Part shown: positions 31,101 to 35,515 of the stretch, one piece after another | How positions within the stretch are numbered: position 1 is the stretch's first letter | How the letters are laid out: the number at the start of each line of letters is the position of its first letter | Assembly: GCA_012845835.1 (NCBI GenBank) | Contig: JABAKD010000024.1 | Location: 8,273,103-8,337,102, forward strand | Direction of reading: 5' to 3' | DNA: 64,000 bases | Source: Undaria pinnatifida | Taxonomy: Eukaryota > Sar > Phaeophyceae > Laminariales > Alariaceae | Notes under the pieces: model-generated | Database searches by the model: none | What the model saw: only the letters and a program-made list of their open reading frames with translations | Told to the model about the DNA's origin: nothing | Program-made: the position numbers and the translations under genes

Positions 31101-33672
31101 GAAAAAAAATAAAAGGTCATTTTTTTGCTCGATTCTCGTCGTGTACCTACAAGGCCATGGGCGTTTTCGTCCGGGATCAAAGCAGTTTTATTTTTCAAAA
31201 ATCAGTTTTTTAGGCTAAGAAGGACCTGTCTTAAGCCCCGAAAATGAGTTGCCTCAGAAAAAAAAGAGCCAGTGCACCTCTATCGCAGCAGGCGTCTAAA
31301 CTAGTCCTAAAACAAATGTGCTCGTGTGGTATTGCCATGCTAACCGCTAATCTCTCGTTTGAGGAGCTCAACCAATCTGAACGTCAGAACGTCAGAACGT
31401 CAGAACGTCAAAAGGCCAGAAGGTCAGAAACGTTTGGCCCAAAAAATCTGCAACCTCCGCCTTGGAGTATTCGCTTGCTTGAATGATTTTTGAATGATTA
31501 TTGCACCGCAGGTGTGCGAATCGTTGGCTGTGAGCGCGGGAAGCCAGGAGAAGGTCGCGATCGGGGCGATGTTCGAGAGGGAGATGAAGCAAGAGAAAAA
31601 CCTAGAGGTGGGTAATATTGGACTGTTCCATGTTTTATTTGCTAAGAGGAGAGTCTTAGGGTGGGGTAGGATATGTAGAGGTGGTGATCGTATACCGTCG
31701 ACAAATGGTACTGTAGAGGTGCACCAACCATTGTTGTTTTTTTTCCTGCAAGGTTGTTGGCTTGATCAGCCATTGATAAACTACTACATGTCACTACTCC
31801 ATGCCCCACCCAAAAAGTGACTTTATTAGTAGTGTACAGCAAGCTGAAAGCGCAACCATTGTGATGACCAAACCCATGGCCTAGGGGAAAAAAAGGCTTC
31901 AACATCGCAAAAAAAAAAATGAAATTTCGGCGAGTTTGGGCTAAGGGACCAATTATTCAAAAATTCGCCGACATGATGCAGCATGTTCCAATCGCGAAAA
32001 AAAAATGACGAATAAACAAAGGTACAAAATACCTGGTATATTAATACTGCACAGATTCTCTTACAAAACTAATCCAGACAATGCTACACACGCCTCCTAG
32101 CCCACCAAGCACACACACATGGAGCTGTTGAATAGTGTATTCAGAGCCCAGAGCTCGCAAGAAGGTGGCGAGTAACCTCGTCGACTTGAGCTCAACCCAT
32201 TGGGAACTCTAGAGGGAACACGTACCTAAAAAAAGCGACTAACAGACTAAGTGAACGATTGCGGCATCGCTCGCGCGAAGCAGCACCAGGCCGCTGTTTT
32301 TTTTTTATTTCAATTTGGCTCTCTTGGTTTGGTTAATATTCCAATCTGATCGGTTTGATCCCCTGGTGCTCATTGCCATTTCACAAAAAACAATTTCTAT
32401 GCGTTCAACAGCTGCGGGAGAGGGATATAAGGAGGGCGAAAGCGGCAGAGCAAGACGCCAAGCACAAGGCCGGGGCGGAGAAGAAGGATGGAAAGGACGA
32501 GCGGATGGAGGAGCTGCTCAGAAAGGTATCAACACTACCATCGTCATCCGATCAATCATAATTTTGCCTAGAGGAGGGGGAAAGGGGACGGGGGGCGGAG
32601 TGTACTCAGTTTGCGCATGGCCGTAGTCGTATGACATATTAGACCCTCGCATCCCTACTATGCCGGGACGGAGCACGTCTGGTTTTCACCAACAGGCAGG
32701 CATTGCTTGTACCAAGCGCGAAGCACCGTGAGATGTTCGAAGAATCGCATGAAGGGTGACTGCATTCTTCCAAGAACCGCTCGTAAGACGGCGGGGCGGG
32801 CGGGGGCGGGGGGGGAGGCGGGAGGGGGGAGGGAAGAAGTATGGGCTTCTCTATATATGTCATTCATGTCACGTCGAAACATGATACATCATGTCGAACG
32901 TTTCGCTCCACCCCCTTCAGTATGCGCCACCCACGGCATGCTCATGAGTGATCGACGCTGGCAGCCACGATCACAACAAGAAATAAACTTCCTACTCTAC
33001 GGGAAAAAAAGTTACAGCCCCCCCGTCTGTTTACGCCACCCATGTCGTGTTAAAACATGTTGAATCATGTCAAAAGGTGGAGTTCAATTTCCCGGCGACG
33101 ATCACGCCTCCCCCCCCCCCCCCCCCCTCTGTATACGCCACCCATGTCATAGCCAAACACTTCCAATTGTCCTGTCGAAAAATCTCATGATCTCGAACTT
33201 TGCCCTCCTCCTCCCCCTCTGCATATGCCACCCTTGTCATGTCCAATCCTGCCAAGTCATGTCGAAAGTTGATTCCTCCCCCTCCCTCTTTTTAGGCGTT
33301 CGGGGGTTTTATTGTCTAAATACCGCAGTATAGCCATCCACTTCAAAGAGTCCCCCCCCTGTAAATGCGCCACCCATCGAAACCTTTTATCATATCGAAA
33401 GGTGGACTCCGACTTCCTGTCGATGATGGCTCCGCCTCCCCCCAGCTATAGAGGGATGCGAGCGTTTATTGCCTAAAGGCTACAGTACGGCCAATCATGA
33501 CCGTGAGTACTCCCCCCCCTCTGCCCCCCTGCATGTGCCGTCCATATCATGTCAAAAGGTGGACTCCGACTTCCTGGCGATGATAAAGGAGGCTGAAGAC
33601 GATGAGAGCAAGGGGGCCGAAGGCGCTCCAATAGACGTAGACACACCAGCAGCAGCCGACGACAAACAATAG
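3105..33672 (+). CDS. DNAI2: Axonemal outer-arm dynein intermediate chain 2 (DNAI2/IC69 type), 13 exons, start exon not found
   Basis: WD-repeat intermediate chain of the ciliary outer dynein arm; in known family members it pairs with the second intermediate chain at the base of the motor and links it to the microtubule doublet. Thirteen exons (1809 nt, 602 residues plus stop) join with matching phases and align end to end with my recollection of the family, whose usual length is about 600. Seen in order: the N-terminal [11 protein letters not shown] motif, [22 protein letters not shown], a WHPDG segment, beta-propeller blades ending in [21 protein letters not shown] and DIWDYF, then a charged Lys/Glu-rich C-terminal helix and an acidic tail. 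Only a few N-terminal residues are missing: TAG lies in frame directly before the first acceptor, so a small start exon must lie upstream. Introns average over 2 kb. No promoter was identified. Confidence 0.95.
3418..3695 (-). mobile_element. GAGTCATCCC-family element, inverted copy
   Basis: Contains the family blocks in reverse (ttcgttcgcgcaacccgacc, ggggctcaaccg, cgcgctatagaggga) inside DNAI2 intron 1. Confidence 0.7.
3805..4117 (-). mobile_element. tRNA-headed SINE, full-length copy
   Basis: On the minus strand a tRNA-like head carries an A-box-like GTGGCGTATCAGG (about 4100) and a B-box-like GAGTTCGAGCC (about 4050), followed by a ~220-bp tRNA-unrelated body and an A-rich end (gcaaaaaagac) near 3805. 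The same order occurs at 15388-15698. Non-coding retroposon. Confidence 0.75.
5657..5751 (+). CDS. DNAI2: DNAI2 exon 2
   Basis: 95 nt between acceptor gttgttcag and donor gtaaat; it completes the phase-1 glycine/glutamate codon from the previous exon and ends in phase 0. It encodes EHEANTER and [15 protein letters not shown]; the GGWPKDV motif is strongly conserved in DNAI2 proteins. Confidence 0.93.
5985..6070 (+). pseudogene. Decayed copy of the 5' part of DNAI2 exon 3
   Basis: The intron end and acceptor (tctgggcgcag) plus about 75 nt of exon 3, reading [17 protein letters not shown], then a TGA. A perfect internal gtaagt arose by mutation where the exon has gtgaat. Confidence 0.7.
6142..6327. 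mobile_element. TA-flanked CAGTA-ended MITE
   Basis: 186 bp with terminal inverted repeats beginning CAGTAGTGGTC and TA on both sides (6140-6141, 6328-6329), the signature of mariner/Tc1-like insertion. Non-coding; it would need a transposase from elsewhere. Confidence 0.85.
6386..6580 (+). repeat. Two tandem 98-bp units ending at the DNAI2 exon 3 acceptor region
   Basis: Two near-identical units starting gccatgatggcgacaaaacg (6389 and 6487) and ending ttcatctcggaca, immediately upstream of exon 3; only a few substitutions separate them, so the duplication is young. Confidence 0.85.
6597..6719 (+). CDS. DNAI2: DNAI2 exon 3
   Basis: 123 nt (41 codons, phase 0 on both sides), acceptor tggacccag, donor gtagcg. 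It encodes [20 protein letters not shown] and [12 protein letters not shown], the region before the propeller. Degenerate copies of its 5' edge lie at about 5.99 kb and of its 3' edge at about 6.76 kb. Confidence 0.93.
6755..6806 (+). pseudogene. Decayed copy of the 3' edge of DNAI2 exon 3
   Basis: Matches the exon segment encoding NNTIDIYE (here reading NSTIDIYE) just 36 bases after the real exon ends; the donor is replaced by gagggt. Confidence 0.7.
7812..8380 (+). mobile_element. GAGTCATCCC-family element split by a GACGCGTGC-family insertion
   Basis: The left part (7807-7930) and right part (8193-8380) together reproduce a single family member; the interruption at 7931-8192 is a complete element of the other family. 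Confidence 0.8.
7931..8192 (+). mobile_element. GACGCGTGC-family element
   Basis: 262 bp; left end GACGCGTGCTACGATAGAGG and right end CCTCTATCGTAGCCCGCGTC are inverted repeats. Internal landmarks are 'cgacggg', 'aaatcgtcg', 'cctaggccatgggat' and 'cttaagctccc'. No coding capacity. Confidence 0.85.
8585..8700 (+). repeat. GGGTC pentamer tract
   Basis: About 20 imperfect tandem copies of gggtc. Related sequence forms the interior of the 'cacgggtcg' elements at 29.8, 43.1, 44.1 and 63.9 kb. Confidence 0.9.
8827..8902 (+). pseudogene. Decayed copy of part of DNAI2 exon 4
   Basis: Aligns with the exon 4 segment encoding [20 protein letters not shown], with indels that shift the frame and end it at TAA. 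Two transposon-like elements now separate it from the true exon. Confidence 0.75.
8994..9518 (+). mobile_element. GACGCGTGC-family element split by a GAGTCATCCC-family insertion
   Basis: The left half (gctacgatagaggcattaag...ttttttggg) and right half (ccttaagctccg...ctatcgtagcacgc) are separated by 9198-9444, the reverse of the nesting at 7.8 kb. Confidence 0.8.
9198..9444 (+). mobile_element. GAGTCATCCC-family element nested in a GACGCGTGC element
   Basis: 247 bp from GAGTCATCCCATGG to CCGTGGGATGGCTC, flanked on both sides by GGTT, a possible target-site duplication. Confidence 0.8.
9590..9870 (-). mobile_element. GACGCGTGC-family element, inverted copy
   Basis: 281 bp with ends tcgcgtgctacgatagagg and cctctatcgtagcacgcgtc; the internal blocks run in the opposite direction to the neighbouring copy. 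Confidence 0.85.
9973..10133 (+). CDS. DNAI2: DNAI2 exon 4 (first propeller segment)
   Basis: 161 nt from acceptor gacgtaacag to donor gtgagc, phase 0 to phase 2. It encodes [20 protein letters not shown], then VFRDPN and the INWHPDG segment that begins the WD-repeat propeller. A broken copy of its first half is at 8827-8902. Confidence 0.93.
10226..10515 (+). repeat. Stacked copies of the acceptor and start of DNAI2 exon 5
   Basis: Near 10236, 10408 and 10489 the sequence gcagcatccttaactt, or a close variant, recurs as at the true acceptor (10628-10645), each with a Cys/Cys-like gcctccgttcg stretch or gcggaacctttcg repeats between. They look like degenerate tandem duplications of the exon edge. 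Confidence 0.6.
10633..10774 (+). CDS. DNAI2: DNAI2 exon 5
   Basis: 142 nt, acceptor ggtgctgcag, donor gtatgc; it completes the serine codon from exon 4 and ends in phase 0. It encodes [13 protein letters not shown] and [11 protein letters not shown], a propeller blade with its YVWD core. Several copies of the acceptor and first 15-20 nt are stacked upstream (10.23-10.51 kb). Confidence 0.93.
10830..11080. repeat. Repeated tRNA-A-box-like units in inverted orientation
   Basis: 'ataaccactgagctcgtagtc' (here split) and its inverse 'ggatcagtggttatggtgtatc' occur several times, joined by gtcagcgctgac palindromes. Similar units lie at 12160-12290, 20078-20241 and 20755. They resemble the tRNA D-arm motif AGCTCAGTGGTTA, but no tRNA fold exists. 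Confidence 0.5.
11090..11130 (+). pseudogene. Decayed copy of the 3' edge of DNAI2 exon 5
   Basis: The sequence aagttctctgtgctg followed by ttcgatccgaaggcacg matches the end of exon 5 and its donor region, with gt changed to gc. Confidence 0.6.
11356..11630 (+). mobile_element. GAGTCATCCC-family element
   Basis: 275 bp starting GAGTCATCCCTCTACAGTGC and ending CCTATCGTGTGGGATGCC with the shared internal blocks. Confidence 0.75.
12291..12488 (+). repeat. (AGT)n microsatellite
   Basis: About 198 bp of imperfect AGT/AGC trinucleotides; read through it gives poly-Leu or poly-Val frames that are not genes. Confidence 0.95.
12496..12774 (-). mobile_element. GAGTCATCCC-family element, inverted copy
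   Basis: Ends GAGTCATCCCCCGGTTGGGG and CCGTGGGAATGACTC with internal blocks reversed (ttcgctcgcgcaacccgacc). It directly abuts the AGT microsatellite. Confidence 0.75.
12946..13355 (+). repeat. TACTATCA 8-bp minisatellite, about 50 units
   Basis: 410 bp of near-perfect 8-mers. Because 24 nt encode 8 residues, every frame reads a repeated octapeptide; the long open frames across it are artefacts. Confidence 0.95.
13546..13808 (+). mobile_element. GACGCGTGC-family element, diverged copy
   Basis: The internal blocks 'gacgggg', 'cccaaaatcgtcgggg' and 'ggtcttaagctcccaa', and the right end ctctatcgtaccacgcgg, identify the family; the left end is degraded. Confidence 0.7.
14612..14670 (+). repeat. 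(AAC)n microsatellite
   Basis: 59 bp of AAC with one AGC interruption, 43 bp upstream of DNAI2 exon 6. Confidence 0.95.
14714..14879 (+). CDS. DNAI2: DNAI2 exon 6 (WD blade)
   Basis: 166 nt, acceptor cgtcaacag, donor gtatgg, phase 0 to 1. It encodes [16 protein letters not shown], then [19 protein letters not shown], matching the family's GG-YNG...D-RK blade followed by SHRDPVY. Two decayed copies of its 3' half lie at 16.04 and 16.46 kb. Confidence 0.94.
15388..15698 (+). mobile_element. tRNA-headed SINE, full-length copy
   Basis: Head with gccccggtggcgtatcagg and gagatcgacccccc (B-box region), a body matching the 3.8-kb copy (caaattgacctgcgg, gtgagttagcaacactcgat), and an A-rich tail 'gcgaaaaaaaaagaag'. 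It lies in DNAI2 intron 6. Confidence 0.75.
15815..15935 (+). repeat. Poly-G-headed 'tgccgggacggagcac' dispersed repeat
   Basis: A G-run then gtgtactcaatttgtgcatg and tactatgccgggacggagca. Related copies occur at 1-65, 11205-11310, 32572-32700, 37725-37800 and inverted near 60955-61095. Confidence 0.65.
16043..16128 (+). pseudogene. Decayed copy of the 3' half of DNAI2 exon 6
   Basis: Closely matches the segment encoding [13 protein letters not shown], with a stop codon (TGA) where tryptophan is expected and the GT donor changed to gc. Confidence 0.75.
16458..16540 (+). pseudogene. Second decayed copy of the 3' half of DNAI2 exon 6
   Basis: The same exon segment as the 16.04-kb copy, more diverged, again with TGA at the tryptophan position and a lost donor. 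The shared stop suggests one copy arose from the other. Confidence 0.7.
17455..17870 (+). mobile_element. Dispersed repeat, copy 2 of a ~420-bp element
   Basis: The inverted counterpart of 560-975, beginning cagctgtgagatcgaa and continuing through a G-rich tract. Related end fragments occur near 18905, 25705, 29525, 42825, 45290, 49300, 49535, 59930 and 63430. It lies in DNAI2 intron 6. Confidence 0.75.
18600..18607 (-). terminator. RNA polymerase III T-run terminator of tRNA-Arg
   Basis: Eight consecutive T residues on the minus strand begin 5 nt after the tRNA 3' end, as expected for polymerase III termination; a second T5 run follows. Confidence 0.8.
18612..18684 (-). tRNA. tRNA-Arg (anticodon ACG), intronless
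   Basis: 73 nt folding into a full cloverleaf on the minus strand: acceptor GTCCGTG pairs with CATGGAT (two G-U pairs), the anticodon arm TCTGC-CTACGAA-GCAGA gives anticodon ACG, and the T arm CCGGG-TTCGAGC-CCCGG is perfect. The A box (GGCCCAATGG) and B box (GGTTCGAGCC) are intact, with a T8 run directly downstream. It lies antisense within the 7.8-kb DNAI2 intron 6. CCA is not encoded. Confidence 0.93.
20078..20241. mobile_element. Fold-back element with tRNA-A-box-like termini
   Basis: 164 bp whose ends GTCAGCGCTGACTTGATAGC and its inverted match ...gagctacaccgtcagcgctgac (split) form ~33-bp terminal inverted repeats containing AGCTCAGTGGTTA. Non-coding. Confidence 0.65.
20246..20480 (-). 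mobile_element. SINE copy lacking most of its tRNA-like head
   Basis: The body matches the full-length copies from the tail (cttctactttgcagcttctg) to the B-box region (gggggattcgaactgt); the A-box part is missing. Confidence 0.7.
20808..20893 (+). repeat. 21-bp minisatellite, four units
   Basis: Four near-perfect tandem copies of gttggattctggatttactt(c). Confidence 0.95.
21212..21412 (-). repeat. GTCGAC-ended dispersed repeat
   Basis: Inverted copy of a ~190-bp sequence also at 2810-2990, 4393-4575, 25895-26075, 28150-28320 and 60660-60850; landmarks are 'gacgagggaagaaaggg', 'tctcgcgacaaa' and 'gagttacgtcgaggga'. Confidence 0.7.
21459..21535 (+). pseudogene. Decayed copy of the 5' end of DNAI2 exon 7
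   Basis: Starts with an acceptor-like ttacag followed by a diverged copy of the first ~60 nt of exon 7 (the segment encoding STDGQMMWW is recognisable, with frame changes). A second such copy follows 0.5 kb downstream. Confidence 0.65.
21982..22045 (+). pseudogene. Second decayed copy of the 5' end of DNAI2 exon 7
   Basis: The sequence after tctgtcccag matches the first ~55 nt of exon 7 with several substitutions (gatgacgtggtgcgacaca in place of gatgatgtggtgggacaca). It keeps an AG acceptor but no donor. Confidence 0.65.
22655..22857 (+). CDS. DNAI2: DNAI2 exon 7 (WD blade)
   Basis: 203 nt, the longest exon of the gene; acceptor gtgctgctacag, donor gtaaga, phase 1 to 0. It encodes [13 protein letters not shown], a typical WD blade, and ends with [11 protein letters not shown]. 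It is preceded by a 7.8-kb intron and surrounded by five partial copies of its own ends. Confidence 0.95.
22920..23189 (+). mobile_element. GACGCGTGC-family element, complete copy
   Basis: 270 bp from GACGCGTGCTACGATTGAG to CTCTATTGTAGCACGCGTC; inserted 62 bp after the exon 7 donor, between exon 7 and its 3' echoes. Confidence 0.9.
23575..23667 (+). pseudogene. Decayed copy of the 3' end of DNAI2 exon 7
   Basis: Matches the end of exon 7 (the NQEAGP-like and LVGTE segments can be read) up to a retained donor gtacga, but a TGA in the equivalent frame at its start and an insertion before the donor make it an unlikely exon. Confidence 0.7.
23812..23901 (+). pseudogene. Open duplicate of the end of DNAI2 exon 7 (possible alternative cassette exon)
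   Basis: 90 nt bounded by acceptor ctccctagcag and donor gtaagc. It encodes 30 residues, 25 identical to the last 30 of exon 7 (for example [13 protein letters not shown] and KYLVGTEQ). Both boundaries are phase 0 like the exon 7/8 junction, so inclusion would keep the frame. It could be a used alternative exon, or a recent copy not yet broken; sequence alone does not decide. Confidence 0.6.
24290..24384 (+). pseudogene. Decayed copy of the 3' end of DNAI2 exon 7
   Basis: 95 nt from atctagcag to donor gtacga, reading [13 protein letters not shown] before indels change the frame. The length is not a multiple of three, so splicing it in would shift the frame. Confidence 0.7.
25061..25085 (+). 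repeat. Interstitial telomere-like (CCCTAA)n tract
   Basis: taaccccaaccctaacccta followed by more of the same; about four units. Similar tracts lie at 40008-40035, 43965-43990 and 60035-60061. Confidence 0.85.
25134..25205 (+). repeat. (TTG)n microsatellite
   Basis: 72 bp of TTG with two CTG interruptions. Confidence 0.95.
25392..25577 (+). CDS. DNAI2: DNAI2 exon 8 (WD blade)
   Basis: 186 nt, 62 codons, phase 0 on both sides; acceptor ttgtggcag, donor gtatga. It encodes [14 protein letters not shown] and the blade motif [13 protein letters not shown], nearly invariant in DNAI2. A copy of its 3' half lies at 26228-26310. Confidence 0.95.
25585..25690 (+). repeat. AT-rich tandem (AAAAATATATTT)n after exon 8
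   Basis: Begins 8 bp after the exon 8 donor; imperfect 12-13-bp units of aaaaaatatattt. Confidence 0.9.
26228..26310 (+). pseudogene. Decayed copy of the 3' half of DNAI2 exon 8
   Basis: Reads [17 protein letters not shown] in the exon 8 frame, then carries a one-base insertion, and has gcatgg in place of the gtatga donor. It lies only 246 bases before exon 9. Confidence 0.75.
26556..26690 (+). CDS. DNAI2: DNAI2 exon 9 (WD blade)
   Basis: 135 nt, 45 codons, phase 0 on both sides; acceptor cttcgcag, donor gtacgg. It encodes [15 protein letters not shown] and [16 protein letters not shown], the family's TRMDG-x-DIWD blade. Confidence 0.95.
26811..27083 (+). mobile_element. GAGTCATCCC-family element, left end truncated
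   Basis: Contains gtgcggtaggggttgcagtt, gcgcgaacgaatgccttggg and ctgcacccctacggtggga; the GAGTCAT left end is not visible. Confidence 0.7.
27106..27296 (-). mobile_element. 5'-truncated SINE copy
   Basis: Body only: it matches from 'cacttctactttccagcttc' to 'caatttgtgcgcaagaaaaa', then diverges. 5' truncation is typical of reverse-transcribed elements. Confidence 0.7.
28574..28678 (+). CDS. DNAI2: DNAI2 exon 10
   Basis: 105 nt, 35 codons, phase 0; acceptor cggtgttttag, donor gtgaga. It encodes the last propeller strands, including [16 protein letters not shown], equivalent to the G-x-G-T-T-LLE end of the human propeller. Confidence 0.92.
29805..30007. mobile_element. Cacgggtcg-family TIR element
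   Basis: 203 bp with perfect 17-bp terminal inverted repeats GGGCATTTCACGGGTCG. The interior is built from gggtc/gggtca pentamers, and the second half is roughly the inverse of the first. Partial relatives are at 43080-43265, 43570-43720, 44095-44180 and 63900-64000. Confidence 0.85.
30898..31465 (-). mobile_element. GAGTCATCCC-family element split by a GACGCGTGC element
   Basis: The inverted family sequence (gaggagctcaacacctcacc...) stops at 31007 and resumes at 31296 (ctagtcctaaaacaaatgtg...). The acceptor of DNAI2 exon 11 follows 46 bp after it. Confidence 0.75.
31008..31295 (+). mobile_element. GACGCGTGC-family element nested in a GAGTCATCCC element
   Basis: 288 bp from gtcgcgtgctgcgatagagg to cctctatcgcagcaggcgtc, with all internal landmarks. 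Confidence 0.85.
31512..31607 (+). CDS. DNAI2: DNAI2 exon 11 (post-propeller helix)
   Basis: 96 nt, 32 codons, phase 0; acceptor caccgcag, donor gtgggt. It encodes [20 protein letters not shown] followed by [12 protein letters not shown], matching the MFERE-x-R-REK-LE helix that follows the propeller in the family. Confidence 0.92.
31715..31910 (+). repeat. Dispersed repeat with 'ctgcaaggttgttggctt'
   Basis: Matches copies near 1309, 4940, 35768, 36345 and 61410: 'accaaccattgttg', 'cctgcaaggttgttggctt' and 'cccaaaaagtga', then 'accattgtgatgaccaa'. It lies in intron 11. The edges are not defined. Confidence 0.65.
32412..32525 (+). CDS. DNAI2: DNAI2 exon 12 (charged helix)
   Basis: 114 nt, 38 codons, phase 0; acceptor gcgttcaacag, donor gtatca. 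The Lys/Arg/Glu-rich peptide ([15 protein letters not shown] and [12 protein letters not shown]) is likely an extended or coiled helix, as at this place in DNAI2. Low complexity makes the exact match weaker than in the propeller. Confidence 0.88.
32526..33558 (+). other. DNAI2 intron 12
   Basis: A G-rich 'tgccgggacggagcac' repeat (32572-32700) followed by the array of exon 13 echoes separated by C-rich tracts. No other coding sequence. Confidence 0.7.
33055..33436 (+). repeat. Three decayed copies of the acceptor and start of DNAI2 exon 13
   Basis: Copies at about 33060-33105, 33245-33280 and 33375-33436 repeat 'gccaccc...catgtc(a)aaaggtggactccgac' as at the true exon (33535-33590), each followed by a C-rich tract. 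The spacing of 130-180 bp indicates an old tandem array. Confidence 0.7.
33559..33672 (+). CDS. DNAI2: DNAI2 terminal exon 13
   Basis: 114 nt including TAG at 33670-33672; the acceptor ends ...catgtcaaaag after a C-rich tract. It encodes [14 protein letters not shown] and an acidic, Ala/Pro-rich tail ending in ADDKQ. Three degenerate copies of the acceptor and start of this exon precede it between 33.06 and 33.44 kb. Confidence 0.88.
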   Translation: MDSDFLAMIKEAEDDESKGAEGAPIDVDTPAAADDKQ

Positions 33673-34218
33673 CTATTGCATTAGCTCATTTATTTGGTTT
33701 CCCTCGTTTTTTGTTGTTGGTGGTGTTTTTCTGGGATTAGTTAGGAATTATCGACGCCGAAGCTCATGCCGCACGTCGAATGGCAAGATTCATGATCACA
33801 TCTAAAAATAACAAGATCTCGCTGGACACAAGGGAGGTTTGTGAAAGCGCCTCCCTCCTCCTGGCCAAACGTCCTCAAGAAACACCGAGTTTCGGCCTCG
33901 GCCAAACCCGTCCAAGACCAAGACAAGGCCAACTTCATCAGAGGAAGGCGACCTCCAAGTTGGCTTCGACATAGCTAGATGGAGGCAGCGCCAAATTAGT
34001 TTAAACTTCGTCGACAATGAGGCGACCTCCATGCTTCACCCGTCTCGATAGCCTGACACCACAAAGGCGGTGGTTTACACGCAGAGCATATCTATCTGAG
34101 AGTTCGAGACCAGCGTTCAGTGCACCATGTCGATCGGTGGGTATCGCCATGTGCTGTGTGTAGCAACTCTCAAACTCAACACCTCCACGCATCAGACAAA
34201 TCAACTTTGTATATAATC

Positions 34219-35037
34219 TACAGTATCTGTCACTGTAATCAGCTCCTTTGTTTTCGGGTTTCCCCATCAGGGTAACTCAAATTCACCAGCGTTTTTTTTT
34301 ATTAGGTGCACAACGACGTTGGGCATTTTTATTCCAAAATATTGTCAGCAAAAAATAATTACCTGCTGAATTACGGCCAGAAAACCGTTTTTTCCTGTAC
34401 GAAATGAAATCGCTAATTCCCTATAGGAAAAAAGTCAACTTCAGATTCACCTACGACACCCCCCTATTGTTCTCCCTTGGCTCTCTCCGTACTTGCAAGG
34501 AAAACATTTTTTTTTTTTCGAAGATATTATCTTTCGACCGAGGCGTAGGGATTTGAAAAATTGTACTCCTCCTCGAAGTAATTTACTAGATATTAGTACG
34601 GTCGGTTCCGATTTGTACAATTTTTCAAATCCTCACTCCTCGGCCAAAATAATATATCTTCCAACACGTATAGTCTATATAGTCTATGTTCGTTGCAAAC
34701 ACGGAGGAAGCCAAGGGAGAACAGTAGGGGGGTGTCATAGGTGGATCCCAAGTAAACCTTTTTCCTATCGATACTACTATATATATAGGAAATTATTAGC
34801 GATTTCGTTTCGTATAGATAGTAGGAAAAAACGATTTTCTGGCCGAAATTCAACAGGTAATAATTATTTTTTGTTGTTGACAGTATTTTAGAATAAAAGA
34901 TGCGCAACGTCGTTTTGTACCCAATTAAAAGACACGCGGGTGAATTTGAGCTTCCCTGATGGAGAAAATTATTTTTCCCCAACCCGAAAAAAAATGGGCT
35001 AATTACAGTGACAGGCACTACAGTAGATCCCATATCT
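34219..35037. mobile_element. Long inverted repeat / fold-back element
   Basis: Two arms of about 350-390 bp (34219-34575 and 34610-35037) are inverted copies with perhaps 80% identity and a short loop; matching landmarks include 'ctgtcactgtaat/attacagtgacag', 'caacgacgttg/caacgtcgtt', 'ctggccg' and 'gacaccccccta/taggggggtgtc'. No transposase between the arms. Confidence 0.8.
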
Positions 35038-35239
35038 GCCTTTATGATATGGTATGCAGGATCTGTGCAGTACATATTCAGCCTAGGAAAACACGTGCTA
35101 GATCATTCAGATCGTACGGCTCCCACCCGGCAACATGATCTATAACCCATACAGATCATCATACTGGTATAGACCAGGTATTATCTGTCTACGCCCCGAA
35201 GGGCATAATATATAATCAATAGATCAATCAGGATCTGAG

Positions 35240-35515
35240 AGTCATCCCGCGGCCGAGGTTGCGATTTTTTTAATACCCAAAGGTTTCTGACCGGATGGCC
35301 TCCCTCAAAGTGTGGACTATCAGTTAACACCATAATTAATTTTACTATTTGTTGTAGGAGTCTAGGGCGAAAAAAAATGTTGGTCGGATTGTGCGAAATA
35401 TTTTCTTCGAAGTCCATGTTTCGGGTGGTGATGTTGATATTGAGCTAGCTCTCCACATGGTAGGAGCTCAGATTTTTTTAAGAAAATCTGCTGGCCCCTT
35501 ACCGCGGGATGTAAT
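35240..35515 (+). mobile_element. GAGTCATCCC-family element
   Basis: Begins gagtcatcccgcggccgagg, contains tttcgggtggtgatgttga, and ends ccccttaccgcgggatg. Confidence 0.75.

Larger units (their letters stand above)
28679..31511 (+). other. DNAI2 intron 10
   Basis: Contains the cacgggtcg element (29805-30007), duplicate 'caacgtttttggggggacaagctactt'-type fragments (here split), a 531-nt open frame at 30365-30895 without recognisable homology, and nested elements at 30.9-31.5 kb. Confidence 0.65.
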
